From an uncultured Woeseiaceae bacterium (lineage in GTDB: Bacteria; Pseudomonadota; Gammaproteobacteria; Steroidobacterales; Woeseiaceae), in assembly GCA_947259985.1 (NCBI GenBank), contig CAMYOJ010000040.1, positions 1 through 64,000 of the forward strand: DNA of 64,000 nt, read 5' to 3'. Position numbers and translations under genes: made by a program. Position 1 is the first letter of the stretch, and the number at the start of each line of letters is the position of its first letter. A model generated the notes under the pieces. That model was given only the letters and a program-made list of their open reading frames with translations, had not been told where the DNA came from and ran no database searches. Positions 1 to 10,845 of this stretch are shown one piece after another.

Positions 1-1
1 G

Positions 2-229
2 GCACTATCGAGCGGCCGGATTGGTGGGGCTGGTCTCGACGTAACGGCACCGGAGCCGCTGCCCTCGCAGCATCCCCTGTGGCAGATGGCGAACGTGATC
101 ATTACCCCGCATGTCGCCGCACGTGGAGGCGGGCGCGAACGGCACATCGTGTTGCGTAGAGAAAACCTGCGACGTTACGCTGCTGGCGAGCCGCTCCTTA
201 ACGTTGTCGACCCTGCACGAGGCTACTGA
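2..229 (+). CDS. D-isomer specific 2-hydroxyacid dehydrogenase, C-terminal fragment (5' truncated by window edge)
   Basis: Frame 2 reads ...GGAGLDVTAPEPLPSQHPLWQMANVIITPHVAARGG...GEPLLNVVDPARGY*, the typical C-terminus of this family (GLDV..EPLP..HPLW....ITPH.A). Confidence 0.8.
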   Translation, partial: ALSSGRIGGAGLDVTAPEPLPSQHPLWQMANVIITPHVAARGGGRERHIVLRRENLRRYAAGEPLLNVVDPARGY

Positions 230-244
230 CTATTGGGAGGTGCG

Positions 245-985
245 ATGCACAGTCACCCGACCGGCGAGCGCAGAAAGGCACTTGATGGCGCCAATCGGCG
301 GCGCCTGTACCTGTTTCGCCATGGCGCCGTCGACTACATCGACGACTCGGGAAACTGGGTTCCGGATCCCGACGTGGTCGATCTCAATGAGCGCGGGCGC
401 GAACAGGCTGCCTCGATGGCCAGGCTGTTCGCCGGCGTGCACGTCGACAAGGCGCTCTGCTCGGGACTGCCGCGTACGAGGCAAACCGGCGAGACCGTGT
501 TGGGCGATCGCGAGATTGAACTCGAGGTGTGTTCGGAACTCGAGGAAATTCGCCCCGTGACAGGTACCACGGCCGGCGGCTACGATGTTTACGCCGATAT
601 CGCGTTTTCCCACTGGCGGGCCGTACACGAAGAGGCCCGTTTTTTGGGCGGCGAGCGTTACCATGATTTTTATGCGCGCATCTGCAAGGCAATGGACGCG
701 CTGCTGGCCGATCCATCCTGGCACAACCTCGCCGTATTCGCTCATGGCGGAACCAATGCGGCGGCGCTTGGTTGGGCGACCGGGGTAGGCCTGCAGGCCT
801 TCGGCTTGCTGGACCAGTCCATGTGTTGCCTGAATATCATCGACTTCGATGTAGACGACGCAGGACACTTGATACGGAAAACCGTTCGCGGCATGAATAT
901 CACGGCCGACGATCCCGTGATGCGCGAAAGACACGCGGGCGACATGGAAATGCTCGCGCGTCGAATTCTCAAGTGGCAGCAATAG
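245..985 (+). CDS. Histidine phosphatase / phosphoglycerate mutase family protein
   Basis: LYLFRHG motif near the N-terminus, AVFAHGGTNAA second His motif; ORF 233-985 with ATG at 245. Confidence 0.85.
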   Translation: MHSHPTGERRKALDGANRRRLYLFRHGAVDYIDDSGNWVPDPDVVDLNERGREQAASMARLFAGVHVDKALCSGLPRTRQTGETVLGDREIELEVCSELEEIRPVTGTTAGGYDVYADIAFSHWRAVHEEARFLGGERYHDFYARICKAMDALLADPSWHNLAVFAHGGTNAAALGWATGVGLQAFGLLDQSMCCLNIIDFDVDDAGHLIRKTVRGMNITADDPVMRERHAGDMEMLARRILKWQQ

Positions 986-1485
986 TCGTCACGTCGGATG
1001 GTTTCCCGCCGATCGAGGCGAGCGACGCGCGCGCCCTCGTGCTTGGCAGCCTGCCGGGCCAGCGTTCCATCGCCGAGCAACAGTATTACGCGCATCCGCA
1101 AAATGCGTTCTGGCCCATAATGGAGGCCCTTTTCGATATCAAGGGCAGTTACGAACAACGCTGCGTGCAGCTCCGCGAACGACGTATTGCAGTTTGGGAT
1201 GTGCTTGCAAGCTCTGTAAGGCCCGGCAGCCTGGACGCGGACATCGACATCGAGAGTGCGGAGATCAACGATTTTCGGTCGTTTCTTGCCGGGCACGAGC
1301 AGCTGCGCTTAATCGCGTTCAACGGTAAAAAAGCCGAACAGCTATTCCGCCGCTTCGTGAACCTCGGGTCGCTCGAAAGCCGCATCGAGTTCATGGGCTT
1401 GCCTTCGACAAGTCCCGCTTATGCAGCGATGCCGTTCTCGGGTAAGGTGGCAGCCTGGCGCAGGGCCCTTGGCCAGTGCCAATAG
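973..1485 (+). CDS. DNA-deoxyinosine / mismatch-specific uracil DNA glycosylase-like protein
   Basis: Within ORF 772-1485 from GTG 973: ALVLGSLPGQRSIAEQQYYAHPQNAFWPIMEALF, AVWDVLASSVRPGSLD..I; Mug/UDG-fold motifs. Confidence 0.75.
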   Translation: MAAIVVTSDGFPPIEASDARALVLGSLPGQRSIAEQQYYAHPQNAFWPIMEALFDIKGSYEQRCVQLRERRIAVWDVLASSVRPGSLDADIDIESAEINDFRSFLAGHEQLRLIAFNGKKAEQLFRRFVNLGSLESRIEFMGLPSTSPAYAAMPFSGKVAAWRRALGQCQ

Positions 1486-1503
1486 AACAGAGAGGAGAAC
1501 AAT

Positions 1504-1580
1504 ATGATCGGATACGTAACGCTCGGCACCAACAGGCTCGCCGAGGCCGCTTCCTGTTGCATGGTCGAGGGACAATCGTC

Positions 1581-1584
<4 letters not shown>
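1504..1584 (+). pseudogene. Remnant of a VOC/glyoxalase-family gene (N-terminal ~25 codons only)
   Basis: ATG 1504 reads MIGYVTLGTNRLAEAASCCMVEGQSS*, resembling the N-terminus of VOC proteins (MIGYVTLGTNDL.RAA.FYDAL) and then stopping. Confidence 0.45.
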
Positions 1585-2392
<808 letters not shown>

Positions 2393-2431
2393 CTATGTGT
2401 ACAAAAAGACTAATTCTTCAGGCGATGCGAT

Positions 2432-3460
2432 ATGAGTAAGTCCGGACTCAGGCTGAAACACCCGCAGGCTTTGCTTTATTACGGTGGCACGGTCGCCTAC
2501 GTCATGCTCGGCTACGTGGTCGGCTTCGCCGGCTTGTTTGCAGATTCCTGGGCCGTGAATTTCGCGGCAATGCTGCTGCTGGCTCACTCGATGATTATCG
2601 CCGCATACATGATTCACGAGTGCGGACACAACCTCGTGTTCGAGCACAGTCGCCACAACGCCGTCCTCGGACGATTCATGAGCTGGCTCTGCGGGGCAGC
2701 CTACGGCACGTACGAGGACATGCGCTACAAGCATTTTCGCCACCATGTGGATAACGACGATGTTGTGTGGTTCGACTACGACGCATTCTTCGAGCGTCAT
2801 CCGGGAATAACGGCGGCAACGCGGCTCCTCGAATGGTTCTACATACCTGCGCACGACCTCATCATGCATGCCGTGATGGTATTCACGTCGTTCGTCATTC
2901 CACAGCGGCGCCAGCAGCGTATGCGCAATGTTGCGGTCATCCTCGTGCGTGGCGGCATCTTCCTGGTGCTGCTGGTCGTTGTTCCAAAGGTGGCGTTGCT
3001 GTATGTCGCGGCTTACCTGATCATGATGCACGTGCTGCGATTCATGGACAGCGTGCAGCACGATTATCCCTACAACACGACCCTGTTCGAGTACAAAACG
3101 CCGCCGCACAAGGGAGACCTCGAGTGGGAGCAGGAACATACGTTTAGCAACCCGATCAGCCTGCGCTTCCCGAAGCTCAACTGGTTGACGCTGAATTTCG
3201 GCTACCACAATGCCCACCACGCGGATATGAATATTCCCTGGTACCGATTGCCGCAGCTGCATTTCGAACTGACCGGTGGCGCGCCCGATCGCGTCATTCC
3301 GTTCGCCTCGCAGCTCAGGCTGTATCATCGCAATCGAGTCAGTCGCGTCTACAACCCGCAGCCAGGCGATTATCCAAAGGGCATCGAGTACCTGAAAACG
3401 GCACAGTCCGGGGCAGGACCGATCGGCGGCAATGCCGCGTCATTCCTGACTTCGTTTTAG
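2432..3460 (+). CDS. Fatty acid desaturase family protein
   Basis: Three His boxes HECGH, HFRHH, HNAHH in a multi-TM protein. Confidence 0.9.
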   Translation: MSKSGLRLKHPQALLYYGGTVAYVMLGYVVGFAGLFADSWAVNFAAMLLLAHSMIIAAYMIHECGHNLVFEHSRHNAVLGRFMSWLCGAAYGTYEDMRYKHFRHHVDNDDVVWFDYDAFFERHPGITAATRLLEWFYIPAHDLIMHAVMVFTSFVIPQRRQQRMRNVAVILVRGGIFLVLLVVVPKVALLYVAAYLIMMHVLRFMDSVQHDYPYNTTLFEYKTPPHKGDLEWEQEHTFSNPISLRFPKLNWLTLNFGYHNAHHADMNIPWYRLPQLHFELTGGAPDRVIPFASQLRLYHRNRVSRVYNPQPGDYPKGIEYLKTAQSGAGPIGGNAASFLTSF

Positions 3461-3494
3461 AACGCCCACACAATAAGCACAGGCGGGGGAAGTG

Positions 3495-3866
3495 ATGTCG
3501 AACGAAATCGGAAGAATCGGCTGGATGGATATTACGGTCGACGACGCGGATGGCATGCGCGATTTCTACAGTAGAGTCGTCGGTTGGCAAGTGGAAGAGG
3601 TCGGCATGGGCGACTACTCAGATTACTCGATGACGATGCCCGCGAGTGGCGAGGCGGTGGCGGGCATTTGCCATGCTCGTGGCAGCAATGCTGACCTGCC
3701 GGGCGGCTGGCTCATGTACATCGTCGTCGCTGATGTCAATGCCAGCGCGCAGGCGTGTAAAGACAACGGCGGCAGGATAATTTTAGAGCCACGCGGCCTG
3801 GCCGGTGGTCAGTTCTGCATTATCGAAGATCCGAGCGGCGCAACGGCTGCGCTGTATCAGCCCTGA
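3495..3866 (+). CDS. VOC family (glyoxalase/bleomycin resistance-like) protein
   Basis: IGWMDITVDDADGMRDFYSRVVGWQVEEV...CIIEDPSGATAALYQP. Confidence 0.88.
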   Translation: MSNEIGRIGWMDITVDDADGMRDFYSRVVGWQVEEVGMGDYSDYSMTMPASGEAVAGICHARGSNADLPGGWLMYIVVADVNASAQACKDNGGRIILEPRGLAGGQFCIIEDPSGATAALYQP

Positions 3867-3883
3867 TTGTCCAGCCGCGTGCG

Positions 3884-4678
3884 ATGAACAGGCGATTCGC
3901 ATCTCCCGAGTGGCACACTGCCGTTGCTGCGCTGATCGCCGCAACGGATGCCCAGGGTATTGCCGATGCCCTGGGCAGGGTCGTCGGCGCAGCCGTTGAA
4001 TATGACGCAAGCTGCCTGCTGGCTTTTCACAAGGATGCGCCTCCTGACGTATTGCATCACACGATGAACGAGCGCAGGACGCAACACTACCTGGATCGCT
4101 ACCTTGCGGGACCCTACCTGCTCGATCCGCTTTACCAACTCGCTCTGCGCGAGAAGAAACCTGCGATGTGCCGCTGCCGCGATGAAACGCCGGACCGATT
4201 TCGATCGAGTGAGTACTACCGGCAATATTACGAACGCACTCACCTCGCGGACGAGATGGATTTCCTGCTCGACATCAACGATACCACCGCGCTCGTTCTG
4301 GTCATCGGTAACTGGGACAAGCGTTTTTCGAGATCGGACGTCGCGTCGCTGCGGCTGATCGAGCCGATCGTGAGAGCGGCGATGCACGGCGTCTGGAAAG
4401 CCTGGGCCGCTCAGCACTCGGGCCAGGTGCGTGACCTCAGCATGCACCAGCGACTTACACAGTGTTTCGAACAGTTCGGCGAGTCTTCGCTAACTCAACG
4501 CGAACGGGAAATAACGCAGCTGTTGCTGCGCGGCCATTCCTCGAAGTCGGTCGCAAGAGAACTCGACATCGCGCCGGGTACCGTAATGGTGCACAAACGC
4601 AACCTGTTCTCGAAACTCGGCATCACGTCCCAATACGAGTTGTTCTCGCTTTTTATCGACCGCTTGTCGGCGCTCTAA
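3884..4678 (+). CDS. LuxR-family (HTH) transcriptional regulator
   Basis: C-terminal [56 protein letters not shown] = GerE/LuxR HTH. Confidence 0.9.
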   Translation: MNRRFASPEWHTAVAALIAATDAQGIADALGRVVGAAVEYDASCLLAFHKDAPPDVLHHTMNERRTQHYLDRYLAGPYLLDPLYQLALREKKPAMCRCRDETPDRFRSSEYYRQYYERTHLADEMDFLLDINDTTALVLVIGNWDKRFSRSDVASLRLIEPIVRAAMHGVWKAWAAQHSGQVRDLSMHQRLTQCFEQFGESSLTQREREITQLLLRGHSSKSVARELDIAPGTVMVHKRNLFSKLGITSQYELFSLFIDRLSAL

Positions 4679-4764
4679 GCGACGCGTACCCCGCGAATGG
4701 TATTCAGCCGGACGACGCCGGCGCCGACAATGAAAAGCCCACCAGATTTAACGACGAGGATCGC

Positions 4765-5922
4765 ATGTTTGAGTTCGATTTCGGGCACGGCGAGGACCTG
4801 GACCTGCTGCGCGACACCGTGCGCAGTTTTGCCAATGACCGCATCGCGCCGCGTGCCGCCGAGATCGACGCAAGCAACGAGTTTCCGCGCGACCTTTGGC
4901 CCGAACTGGGCGATCTCGGCCTGCTGGGCGTCACTGTCGAAAGCGAATTTGGCGGATCCGAGCTGGGTTACCTCGCACATGTTATCGCAATGGAAGAGAT
5001 CAGCCGCGCGTCGGGCGCCGTAGGGCTGTCCTATGGCGCGCATTCGAACTTGTGCGTCAACCAGCTGCGCCGCTGGGGCAGCGCCGAGCAGAAAGCGAAA
5101 TGCCTGCCGAAGCTCGTTTCGGGTGAGTATCTCGGCGCCCTCGCGATGAGCGAGCCGGGCGCCGGGTCCGATGTCATGAGCATGCGTACGACCGCCGTCC
5201 GTGATGGGGACGATTACATCCTTAACGGGTCGAAAATGTGGATCACGAATGCACCCGGTGCTGACGTTTTGATCGTCTATGCCAAGACCGACCCTGCTGC
5301 CGGGTCTCAGGGGATCAGTGCGTTTCTCGTCGAACGTGGCGCGAGGGGGATGTCGACCCCCGGAAAACTCAACAAACTCGGCATGCGCGGTTCAGACACG
5401 AGCGAGGTTGTATTCGAGGATTGTCGCATCCCGGCAGGGAACCGGCTTGCCGAGGAAGGCAAGGGCGCGGCCATTCTCATGAGCGGGCTGGACTACGAAC
5501 GTGTCGTGTTGTCGGGCGGCTCGCTCGGCATCATGGCTGCCTGTATGGATCTCGTCATGCCCTATATCCACGATCGCACGCAGTTCGGTCAGGCCATCGG
5601 CGAATTTCAGCTCATGCAGGGAAAGATCGCCGATATGTACACGACGATGAATGCAAGCCGGGCGTACGTCTACTCGGTCGCGAAGGCCTGCGACGAGGGC
5701 CGAACGACGCGTTTCGATGCGGCGGGTTGCATTCTTTTTGCGGCCGAGAAAGCGACCTGGATGGCCGGTGAGGCGATACAGGCGCTCGGCGGTAACGGCT
5801 ATATCAATGACTTCCCGGCAGGACGCTTGTGGCGCGACGCGAAGTTGTACGAGATCGGCGCCGGCACCAGCGAAATCCGGCGCATGCTGATCGGCCGGGA
5901 ATTGTTCAACGCGAGCAAATAG
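4765..5922 (+). CDS. ivd: Isovaleryl-CoA dehydrogenase-type acyl-CoA dehydrogenase
   Basis: ATG 4765 within ORF 4462-5922: [92 protein letters not shown]. Confidence 0.9.
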   Translation: MFEFDFGHGEDLDLLRDTVRSFANDRIAPRAAEIDASNEFPRDLWPELGDLGLLGVTVESEFGGSELGYLAHVIAMEEISRASGAVGLSYGAHSNLCVNQLRRWGSAEQKAKCLPKLVSGEYLGALAMSEPGAGSDVMSMRTTAVRDGDDYILNGSKMWITNAPGADVLIVYAKTDPAAGSQGISAFLVERGARGMSTPGKLNKLGMRGSDTSEVVFEDCRIPAGNRLAEEGKGAAILMSGLDYERVVLSGGSLGIMAACMDLVMPYIHDRTQFGQAIGEFQLMQGKIADMYTTMNASRAYVYSVAKACDEGRTTRFDAAGCILFAAEKATWMAGEAIQALGGNGYINDFPAGRLWRDAKLYEIGAGTSEIRRMLIGRELFNASK

Positions 5923-5941
5923 CGGCTATAGTTCAGGTTCT

Positions 5942-7552
5942 ATGCCTGTCATCAAAACAAAAATCGATCGCGCGTCGGACGACTTCAAGAAGAACAGCGA
6001 GTCACACAAGGCACTGGCCGACAACCTGCGCGAGATAAACGAGTATGTCATGCGGGGTGGCGCCGAGCGCTCACGAGAGCGGCATCTGGCGCGCGGCAAA
6101 CTGTTGCCGCGGGATCGTATTCGTGCGCTGCTCGATGACGGCGCCGATTTTCTCGAAGTCGGGCGCCAGGCGGCCTGGCAGGTATACAGCGACGACGTGC
6201 CGTCGGCCGGGCTGGTTGCCGGCATCGGCCGAATTCACGGCGTCGAATGCATGGTCGTGGCAAATGACGCCACGGTCAAAGGCGGCACCTACTACCCGCT
6301 GACGGTCAAGAAGCACCTCCGGGCGCAGGAAATTGCAGAACAGAACGGCTTGCCCTGTATCTATCTCGTCGATTCGGGCGGCGCGTTTCTGCCGCGCCAG
6401 GACGAGGTGTTTCCCGATCGCGACCACTTTGGACGCATCTTCTACAACCAGGCGAGGTTGTCTGCCAAGGCTATTCCGCAGATTGCGGTGGTCATGGGCT
6501 CGTGTACGGCAGGTGGCGCCTATGTGCCGGCAATGTGTGACGAGTCGATCATCGTACGCAACCAGGGCACGATATTTCTCGGCGGCCCTCCACTCGTGAA
6601 AGCAGCCACGGGTGAAGTCGTCGATGCGGAAACGCTCGGCGGCGGCAGCGTGCATTCGCGGGTATCAGGCGTGACCGATCACCTGGCCGAGGACGACGAA
6701 GACGCGCTGAGGATCGCCAGGGACATCGTCGCTAATCTCAACCTCAGGCGCGATGCGAGCGTTGCCAGAAGCGCACCCGAAGAACCGATCTACCCGGCTG
6801 ATGACATTTACGGCATCGTGTCGCGCGAGTACCGATATCCTTATGACGTTCGCGAGGTCATCGCCAGGATCGTCGACGCATCCGAATTCCAGGAGTTCAA
6901 GAAACTCTATGGCGCTACCCTGGTTTGCGGTTTTGCTCGCATTGACGGCTACCCGGTCGGCATCGTGGCCAACAATGGCATCCTGTTTCCGGAGTCTGCA
7001 CAAAAAGGGTCACACTTCATCCAGTTGTGCAATCGTCGCGGCATTCCGCTCGTCTTCCTGCAAAACATAACGGGATTCATGGTGGGCAAGCGTGTCGAGC
7101 ATGCCGGAATCGCCAAGGACGGTGCGAAAATGGTCAATGCCGTGGCGACCGCGACAGTGCCGAAGTTCACGGTGGTGATCGGCGGTTCGTTCGGCGCCGG
7201 CAACTATGCCATGTGTGGTCGTGCCTACGGTCCTCGTCTCATGTGGATGTGGCCAAACGCACGCATATCCGTCATGGGCGGCGAACAGGCGTCACTGGTG
7301 CTTTCTTCCGTCAAGAGCGACGGCCTGGAAGCGCGTGGCGAGCAATGGTCGGAGAAAGACAAGTCCGACTACGAAGAGATGATTCGCCAGCAGTACGAAA
7401 CCCAGGGGCATCCGTATTATGCGAGCGCACGCCTCTGGGACGACGGCGTGATCGATCCCGTCGACACGCGCGCCGTCCTGGCGCACGGCCTGTCAGCTGC
7501 GGCGCTTGGCCCGGTTGACGAGGAATCGCCGTTCGGCATCTTCCGTATGTAG
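5942..7552 (+). CDS. Acyl-CoA carboxylase carboxyltransferase subunit, methylcrotonoyl-CoA carboxylase beta-like
   Basis: [82 protein letters not shown], typical of MCC beta. Confidence 0.92.
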   Translation: MPVIKTKIDRASDDFKKNSESHKALADNLREINEYVMRGGAERSRERHLARGKLLPRDRIRALLDDGADFLEVGRQAAWQVYSDDVPSAGLVAGIGRIHGVECMVVANDATVKGGTYYPLTVKKHLRAQEIAEQNGLPCIYLVDSGGAFLPRQDEVFPDRDHFGRIFYNQARLSAKAIPQIAVVMGSCTAGGAYVPAMCDESIIVRNQGTIFLGGPPLVKAATGEVVDAETLGGGSVHSRVSGVTDHLAEDDEDALRIARDIVANLNLRRDASVARSAPEEPIYPADDIYGIVSREYRYPYDVREVIARIVDASEFQEFKKLYGATLVCGFARIDGYPVGIVANNGILFPESAQKGSHFIQLCNRRGIPLVFLQNITGFMVGKRVEHAGIAKDGAKMVNAVATATVPKFTVVIGGSFGAGNYAMCGRAYGPRLMWMWPNARISVMGGEQASLVLSSVKSDGLEARGEQWSEKDKSDYEEMIRQQYETQGHPYYASARLWDDGVIDPVDTRAVLAHGLSAAALGPVDEESPFGIFRM

Positions 7553-7613
7553 GGTACACTCCCCAACCAACACGCAAACAGTAACGGCAATATCGTGCCC
7601 GTAGAGATGGAAA

Positions 7614-8471
7614 ATGGCGCTTAATTACGAAGAGCTGATGGCGAGATCGGAATCCGATATCCCGTTCAGCTACTCCGACACCGATACCATGCTCTACGCG
7701 CTATGCGTCGGCATGGGTCGTGATCCACTGCACAGGAAGGAGCTCCCCTATGTCTACGAACAGGGCGGGGAACCCGGCACAGTGCCGACGCTCGCAACGG
7801 TGCTCGTGCCAGACATGTTTCCGCAGGACCTCGGCTGGGACTACAGCCAGGTGCTGCATTCCGAGCAACGCATGTACCTTTACCGGCCGTTGCCTGCGGC
7901 CGCCGATCTCCTGATCAACAAGCGGGTCGTCGATGCTATTGATCGTGGTCCTACCCGAGGCGCCCTGGTGCTTCTCGAAGCCGAAGGCAGGCTCGCCAGC
8001 GATGATACGGTGTTATTTACGCTTGGTTGCACGGTAGTCGCACGCGGTGATGGCGGCTTCGGCGGTCCTTCCGGCAAGGGCCCGGCTCCGCACCGCGCGC
8101 CGCGCCGCGAACCCGACCTCAGCTGTGACATCGGCACCCGTAGTGATCAGGCCCTGTTTTACAGGTTGATGGGCGACCGCAACCCGCTGCACGCGGATCC
8201 CGCTGCCGCTGGCGCCGTCGGATTCGAGCGGCCGATCCTGCATGGCCTTTGCACGTTCGGCGTTGCCTGCAAAGCCGTGCTGCAAACGATTTGCGATTAC
8301 GATTACACGCTGATCGAGCAGTTCGATGGCCGCTTCTCGTCGCCGGTCCTGCCCGGAGATACGATAACTACAGACATGTGGCAGGACGGCAACGTCGTGT
8401 CGTTCCAGTGCACGGCCAGGGAACGCGGAGTCGTCGTGCTTCGCAACGGCAAGTGCACGCTCAGGGCCTGA
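7614..8471 (+). CDS. MaoC-like / type-2 enoyl-CoA hydratase (hot-dog dehydratase)
   Basis: DQALFYRLMGDRNPLHADPAAAGAVGFERPILHGLCTFGVACKAVL = hydratase-2 motif. Confidence 0.9.
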   Translation: MALNYEELMARSESDIPFSYSDTDTMLYALCVGMGRDPLHRKELPYVYEQGGEPGTVPTLATVLVPDMFPQDLGWDYSQVLHSEQRMYLYRPLPAAADLLINKRVVDAIDRGPTRGALVLLEAEGRLASDDTVLFTLGCTVVARGDGGFGGPSGKGPAPHRAPRREPDLSCDIGTRSDQALFYRLMGDRNPLHADPAAAGAVGFERPILHGLCTFGVACKAVLQTICDYDYTLIEQFDGRFSSPVLPGDTITTDMWQDGNVVSFQCTARERGVVVLRNGKCTLRA

Positions 8472-8487
8472 TATACGGAGAACAGGG

Positions 8488-9279
8488 ATGAACGATCGCG
8501 TAACGATCACTATCGACGGACATGTCGCCAACGTGATGCTCAACAGGGCTGACAAGTTCAATGCGCTGGACCTGAAGATGTTCGGGGCGCTCGGCGATGC
8601 GGCCGACAGCGTTCGACAGAATCCGGCGGTTCGCGCAGTCGTGCTGCATGGCGACGGCGACAACTTCTGTGCCGGTATCGACACGAGCATGTTTGCCGAC
8701 CCGAATGTCAGACTCGACGTTGCGCTGATGGAACCCGTCAAGCCGTCGATAGCCAATCTGTTTCAACGAGCGGCCTATGCGTGGCGTGAATTGCCGATGC
8801 CCGTGATTTGCGCGCTGCGCGGCATCACCTATGGCGGCGGGCTGCAGATAGCACTTGGTGCTGATCTGCGCGTTGCGGCACCCGATACCCGGTTCTCGAT
8901 AATGGAGACGAAGTGGGGCCTGGTCCCGGACATGGCGATGAGCACCACGCTGCGCGGCATCGTTGCGGCTGACCGCGTCAAGGAGCTTGCCTGGTCGGCT
9001 CGCATCTTTGGAGCAGACGAAGCGCTCAGTCTTGGCATTGTGACCTGTATTGAAAACGACCCGCTAGCGGCGGCCACCGCCATGGCGGCGGAATACGCGG
9101 CAAGATCGCCCGAGGCAATCAAGGGAATCAAGCGGCTGGTCAACGAAGCCTGGCAGCTGTCGGAAGTCGAGGCGCTGGAGATGGAGGCGCGGCTGCAGCT
9201 CGGTGTGATAGGGTCTCCGAACCAGGTCGAAGCCGTTACGGCCAATCTCGAGAAGCGTCCGCCGAAATTCGAAGATTGA
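8488..9279 (+). CDS. Enoyl-CoA hydratase/isomerase (crotonase) family protein
   Basis: VMLNRADKFNALDLKMF, GDGDNFCAGIDTS, ALRGITYGGGLQIALGADLRVAAPDTRFSIMETKWGLVPDM. Confidence 0.92.
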   Translation: MNDRVTITIDGHVANVMLNRADKFNALDLKMFGALGDAADSVRQNPAVRAVVLHGDGDNFCAGIDTSMFADPNVRLDVALMEPVKPSIANLFQRAAYAWRELPMPVICALRGITYGGGLQIALGADLRVAAPDTRFSIMETKWGLVPDMAMSTTLRGIVAADRVKELAWSARIFGADEALSLGIVTCIENDPLAAATAMAAEYAARSPEAIKGIKRLVNEAWQLSEVEALEMEARLQLGVIGSPNQVEAVTANLEKRPPKFED

Positions 9280-9368
9280 CAGGCTTTTTTGCGTGGGACG
9301 CAGGAACTTGTCTACGGGCACTGACTCAAAGATTGTAGTTGATGACGGGGCAACGGTACGGTTAGCAA

Positions 9369-10082
9369 ATGCGAGACTTACGTAAAACGCTTTTCGCAGC
9401 GCTGTTCATTTCGCTACTCGGGACGGCGCAGGCAGAGGGCTCACCGGCCGCATCCGCCGAATTACCCGATTTCCGCACGGTGTCGGTGCAGAGCAAGGTT
9501 GATAAACTGTTCGAAAGCGGCGAATTCGAGCGCGCTTACTTCATCTACAGAAACGAGCTTGCGCCAATAGGCGACAAGTACGCCCAATACATGGTCGGCT
9601 ACATGCACCTGATGGGTATGGGCGTCGAGGAAGACGAGGTGCGTGCGTCGGCCTGGTACCGGCTTGCCGCGGAGCGCGGGTATCCTGAATTTGTGGCGAT
9701 CCGTAAGCAGGTGCTCAAGTCACTTGACGACGAGGGCCTGCAGCGCTCGGATGCCAAATACATCGAGTTGCGACAGCAATACAGTGACCTCGTCCTGTCG
9801 ATGCGGCAGTTGCTTCGTGACTACGACGAGTTGTCGGAGCCGAAAACCGGCTCGAGGCTGCCGGGTCGAGGCAGCCCGGTGATGATCATCGATCCGACGA
9901 GGCGCGTCGGTATGACCGGGGAGAGCTATTACCGCAAGACGGAACTACGATTCCGGACTCGCCTCGACTACGTGACGGATACTCTGGGCATCGAACGGGT
10001 CACGGGGCAGGTCACCGAGAAGAATCTTCGCGAGTTGCAGGACCGGGTCGAAGAGCACGTATCCCGGATCGACGACCGCTAG
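9369..10082 (+). CDS. Secreted SEL1/TPR-like repeat protein
   Basis: Signal peptide followed by Sel1-like motif YMVGYMHLMGMGVEEDEVRASAWYRLAAERGYPE. Confidence 0.7.
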   Translation: MRDLRKTLFAALFISLLGTAQAEGSPAASAELPDFRTVSVQSKVDKLFESGEFERAYFIYRNELAPIGDKYAQYMVGYMHLMGMGVEEDEVRASAWYRLAAERGYPEFVAIRKQVLKSLDDEGLQRSDAKYIELRQQYSDLVLSMRQLLRDYDELSEPKTGSRLPGRGSPVMIIDPTRRVGMTGESYYRKTELRFRTRLDYVTDTLGIERVTGQVTEKNLRELQDRVEEHVSRIDDR

Positions 10083-10092
10083 TGCCCGACCG

Positions 10093-10698
10093 CTAGTTAT
10101 CCGGTCGCAGGCCCGCACTCAGAATGTGCGGAAACTCGGCAACGACCTGTTGCGCGACGCTCGCGTCACCGTGAAACCACTTCGGCACCCAGTTGAGGGC
10201 GCCCATGATCGCGTTGCCGGTCATGCGTACATCGCAGGGCGCGATGCTGCCATCGGCGATGCCTTGCTCCAGGATGCGCTCGAAAAGCGCCCCGTGTTCC
10301 CTGGACACAGCAAGAATTTCCTCGCGGTGCTCCGGCTTGAGCGAAGGGATTTCGCTCATGATCGCGACGGGCCCGCGTTCGCCGACCATGGCCTCGACGT
10401 GATAGCGAATATAGCGCGCGACGATATCCAGCCCGTCGCGGCCTTCGGCAATTGCCCGGTGTAGCGACTCGCGGCCGACCTCGGCAGCGCGCACGTAACA
10501 CAGGTAGACGAGTTCTTCCTTGTTGCGCACGTAGTAGTAAAGGGCCGCATCGGTGAGGCCGAGAATATTGGCCACGTCCCTCAGCGATGAGCCGCTGTAG
10601 CCTTTCTCGTTAAAGCAACGCGCGGCAGCGCGCAGCATGCGGCCCTTCTGCAGCTGAAAGCGCGTCTCTTCGGTCTGTTGAGCGAGTCGTTTCCCCAT
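10093..10698 (-). CDS. TetR/AcrR family transcriptional regulator
   Basis: N-terminal HTH: ILRAAARCFNEKGYSGSSLRDVANILGLTDAALYYYVRNKEELVY. Confidence 0.93.
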   Translation of the reverse strand: MGKRLAQQTEETRFQLQKGRMLRAAARCFNEKGYSGSSLRDVANILGLTDAALYYYVRNKEELVYLCYVRAAEVGRESLHRAIAEGRDGLDIVARYIRYHVEAMVGERGPVAIMSEIPSLKPEHREEILAVSREHGALFERILEQGIADGSIAPCDVRMTGNAIMGALNWVPKWFHGDASVAQQVVAEFPHILSAGLRPDN

Positions 10699-10737
10699 AA
10701 TCTCGGGCCGTACTTGAGTTCTGTGCGAATCTCGATT

Positions 10738-10757
10738 ATTTTAATCTAGATTAAAAT
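10738..10757. promoter_or_regulatory. Perfect 20-bp palindrome, candidate operator of the divergent TetR regulator
   Basis: ATTTTAATCTAGATTAAAAT in the tetR/icmF divergent intergenic region; equals its own reverse complement. Confidence 0.65.
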
Positions 10758-10845
10758 TTTTGCAACAACAAAACTGATTGATTTCTAAGAACTTTCCACC
10801 TCCCAGGTGGTCTGTTCTGCTGTGTTTTTGCGCAGGAGCCTGCCT

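Noticed and set aside
230-982. Long antisense ORF (250 aa) exactly opposite the histidine phosphatase gene, and many similar antisense ORFs (e.g. 2393-3328, 11611-12780, 17394-18596, 55975-57045, 60650-61648)
   Set aside because: High-GC codon usage creates long open antisense frames; translations are Arg/His-rich with no family motifs, while the sense frame has clear domains.
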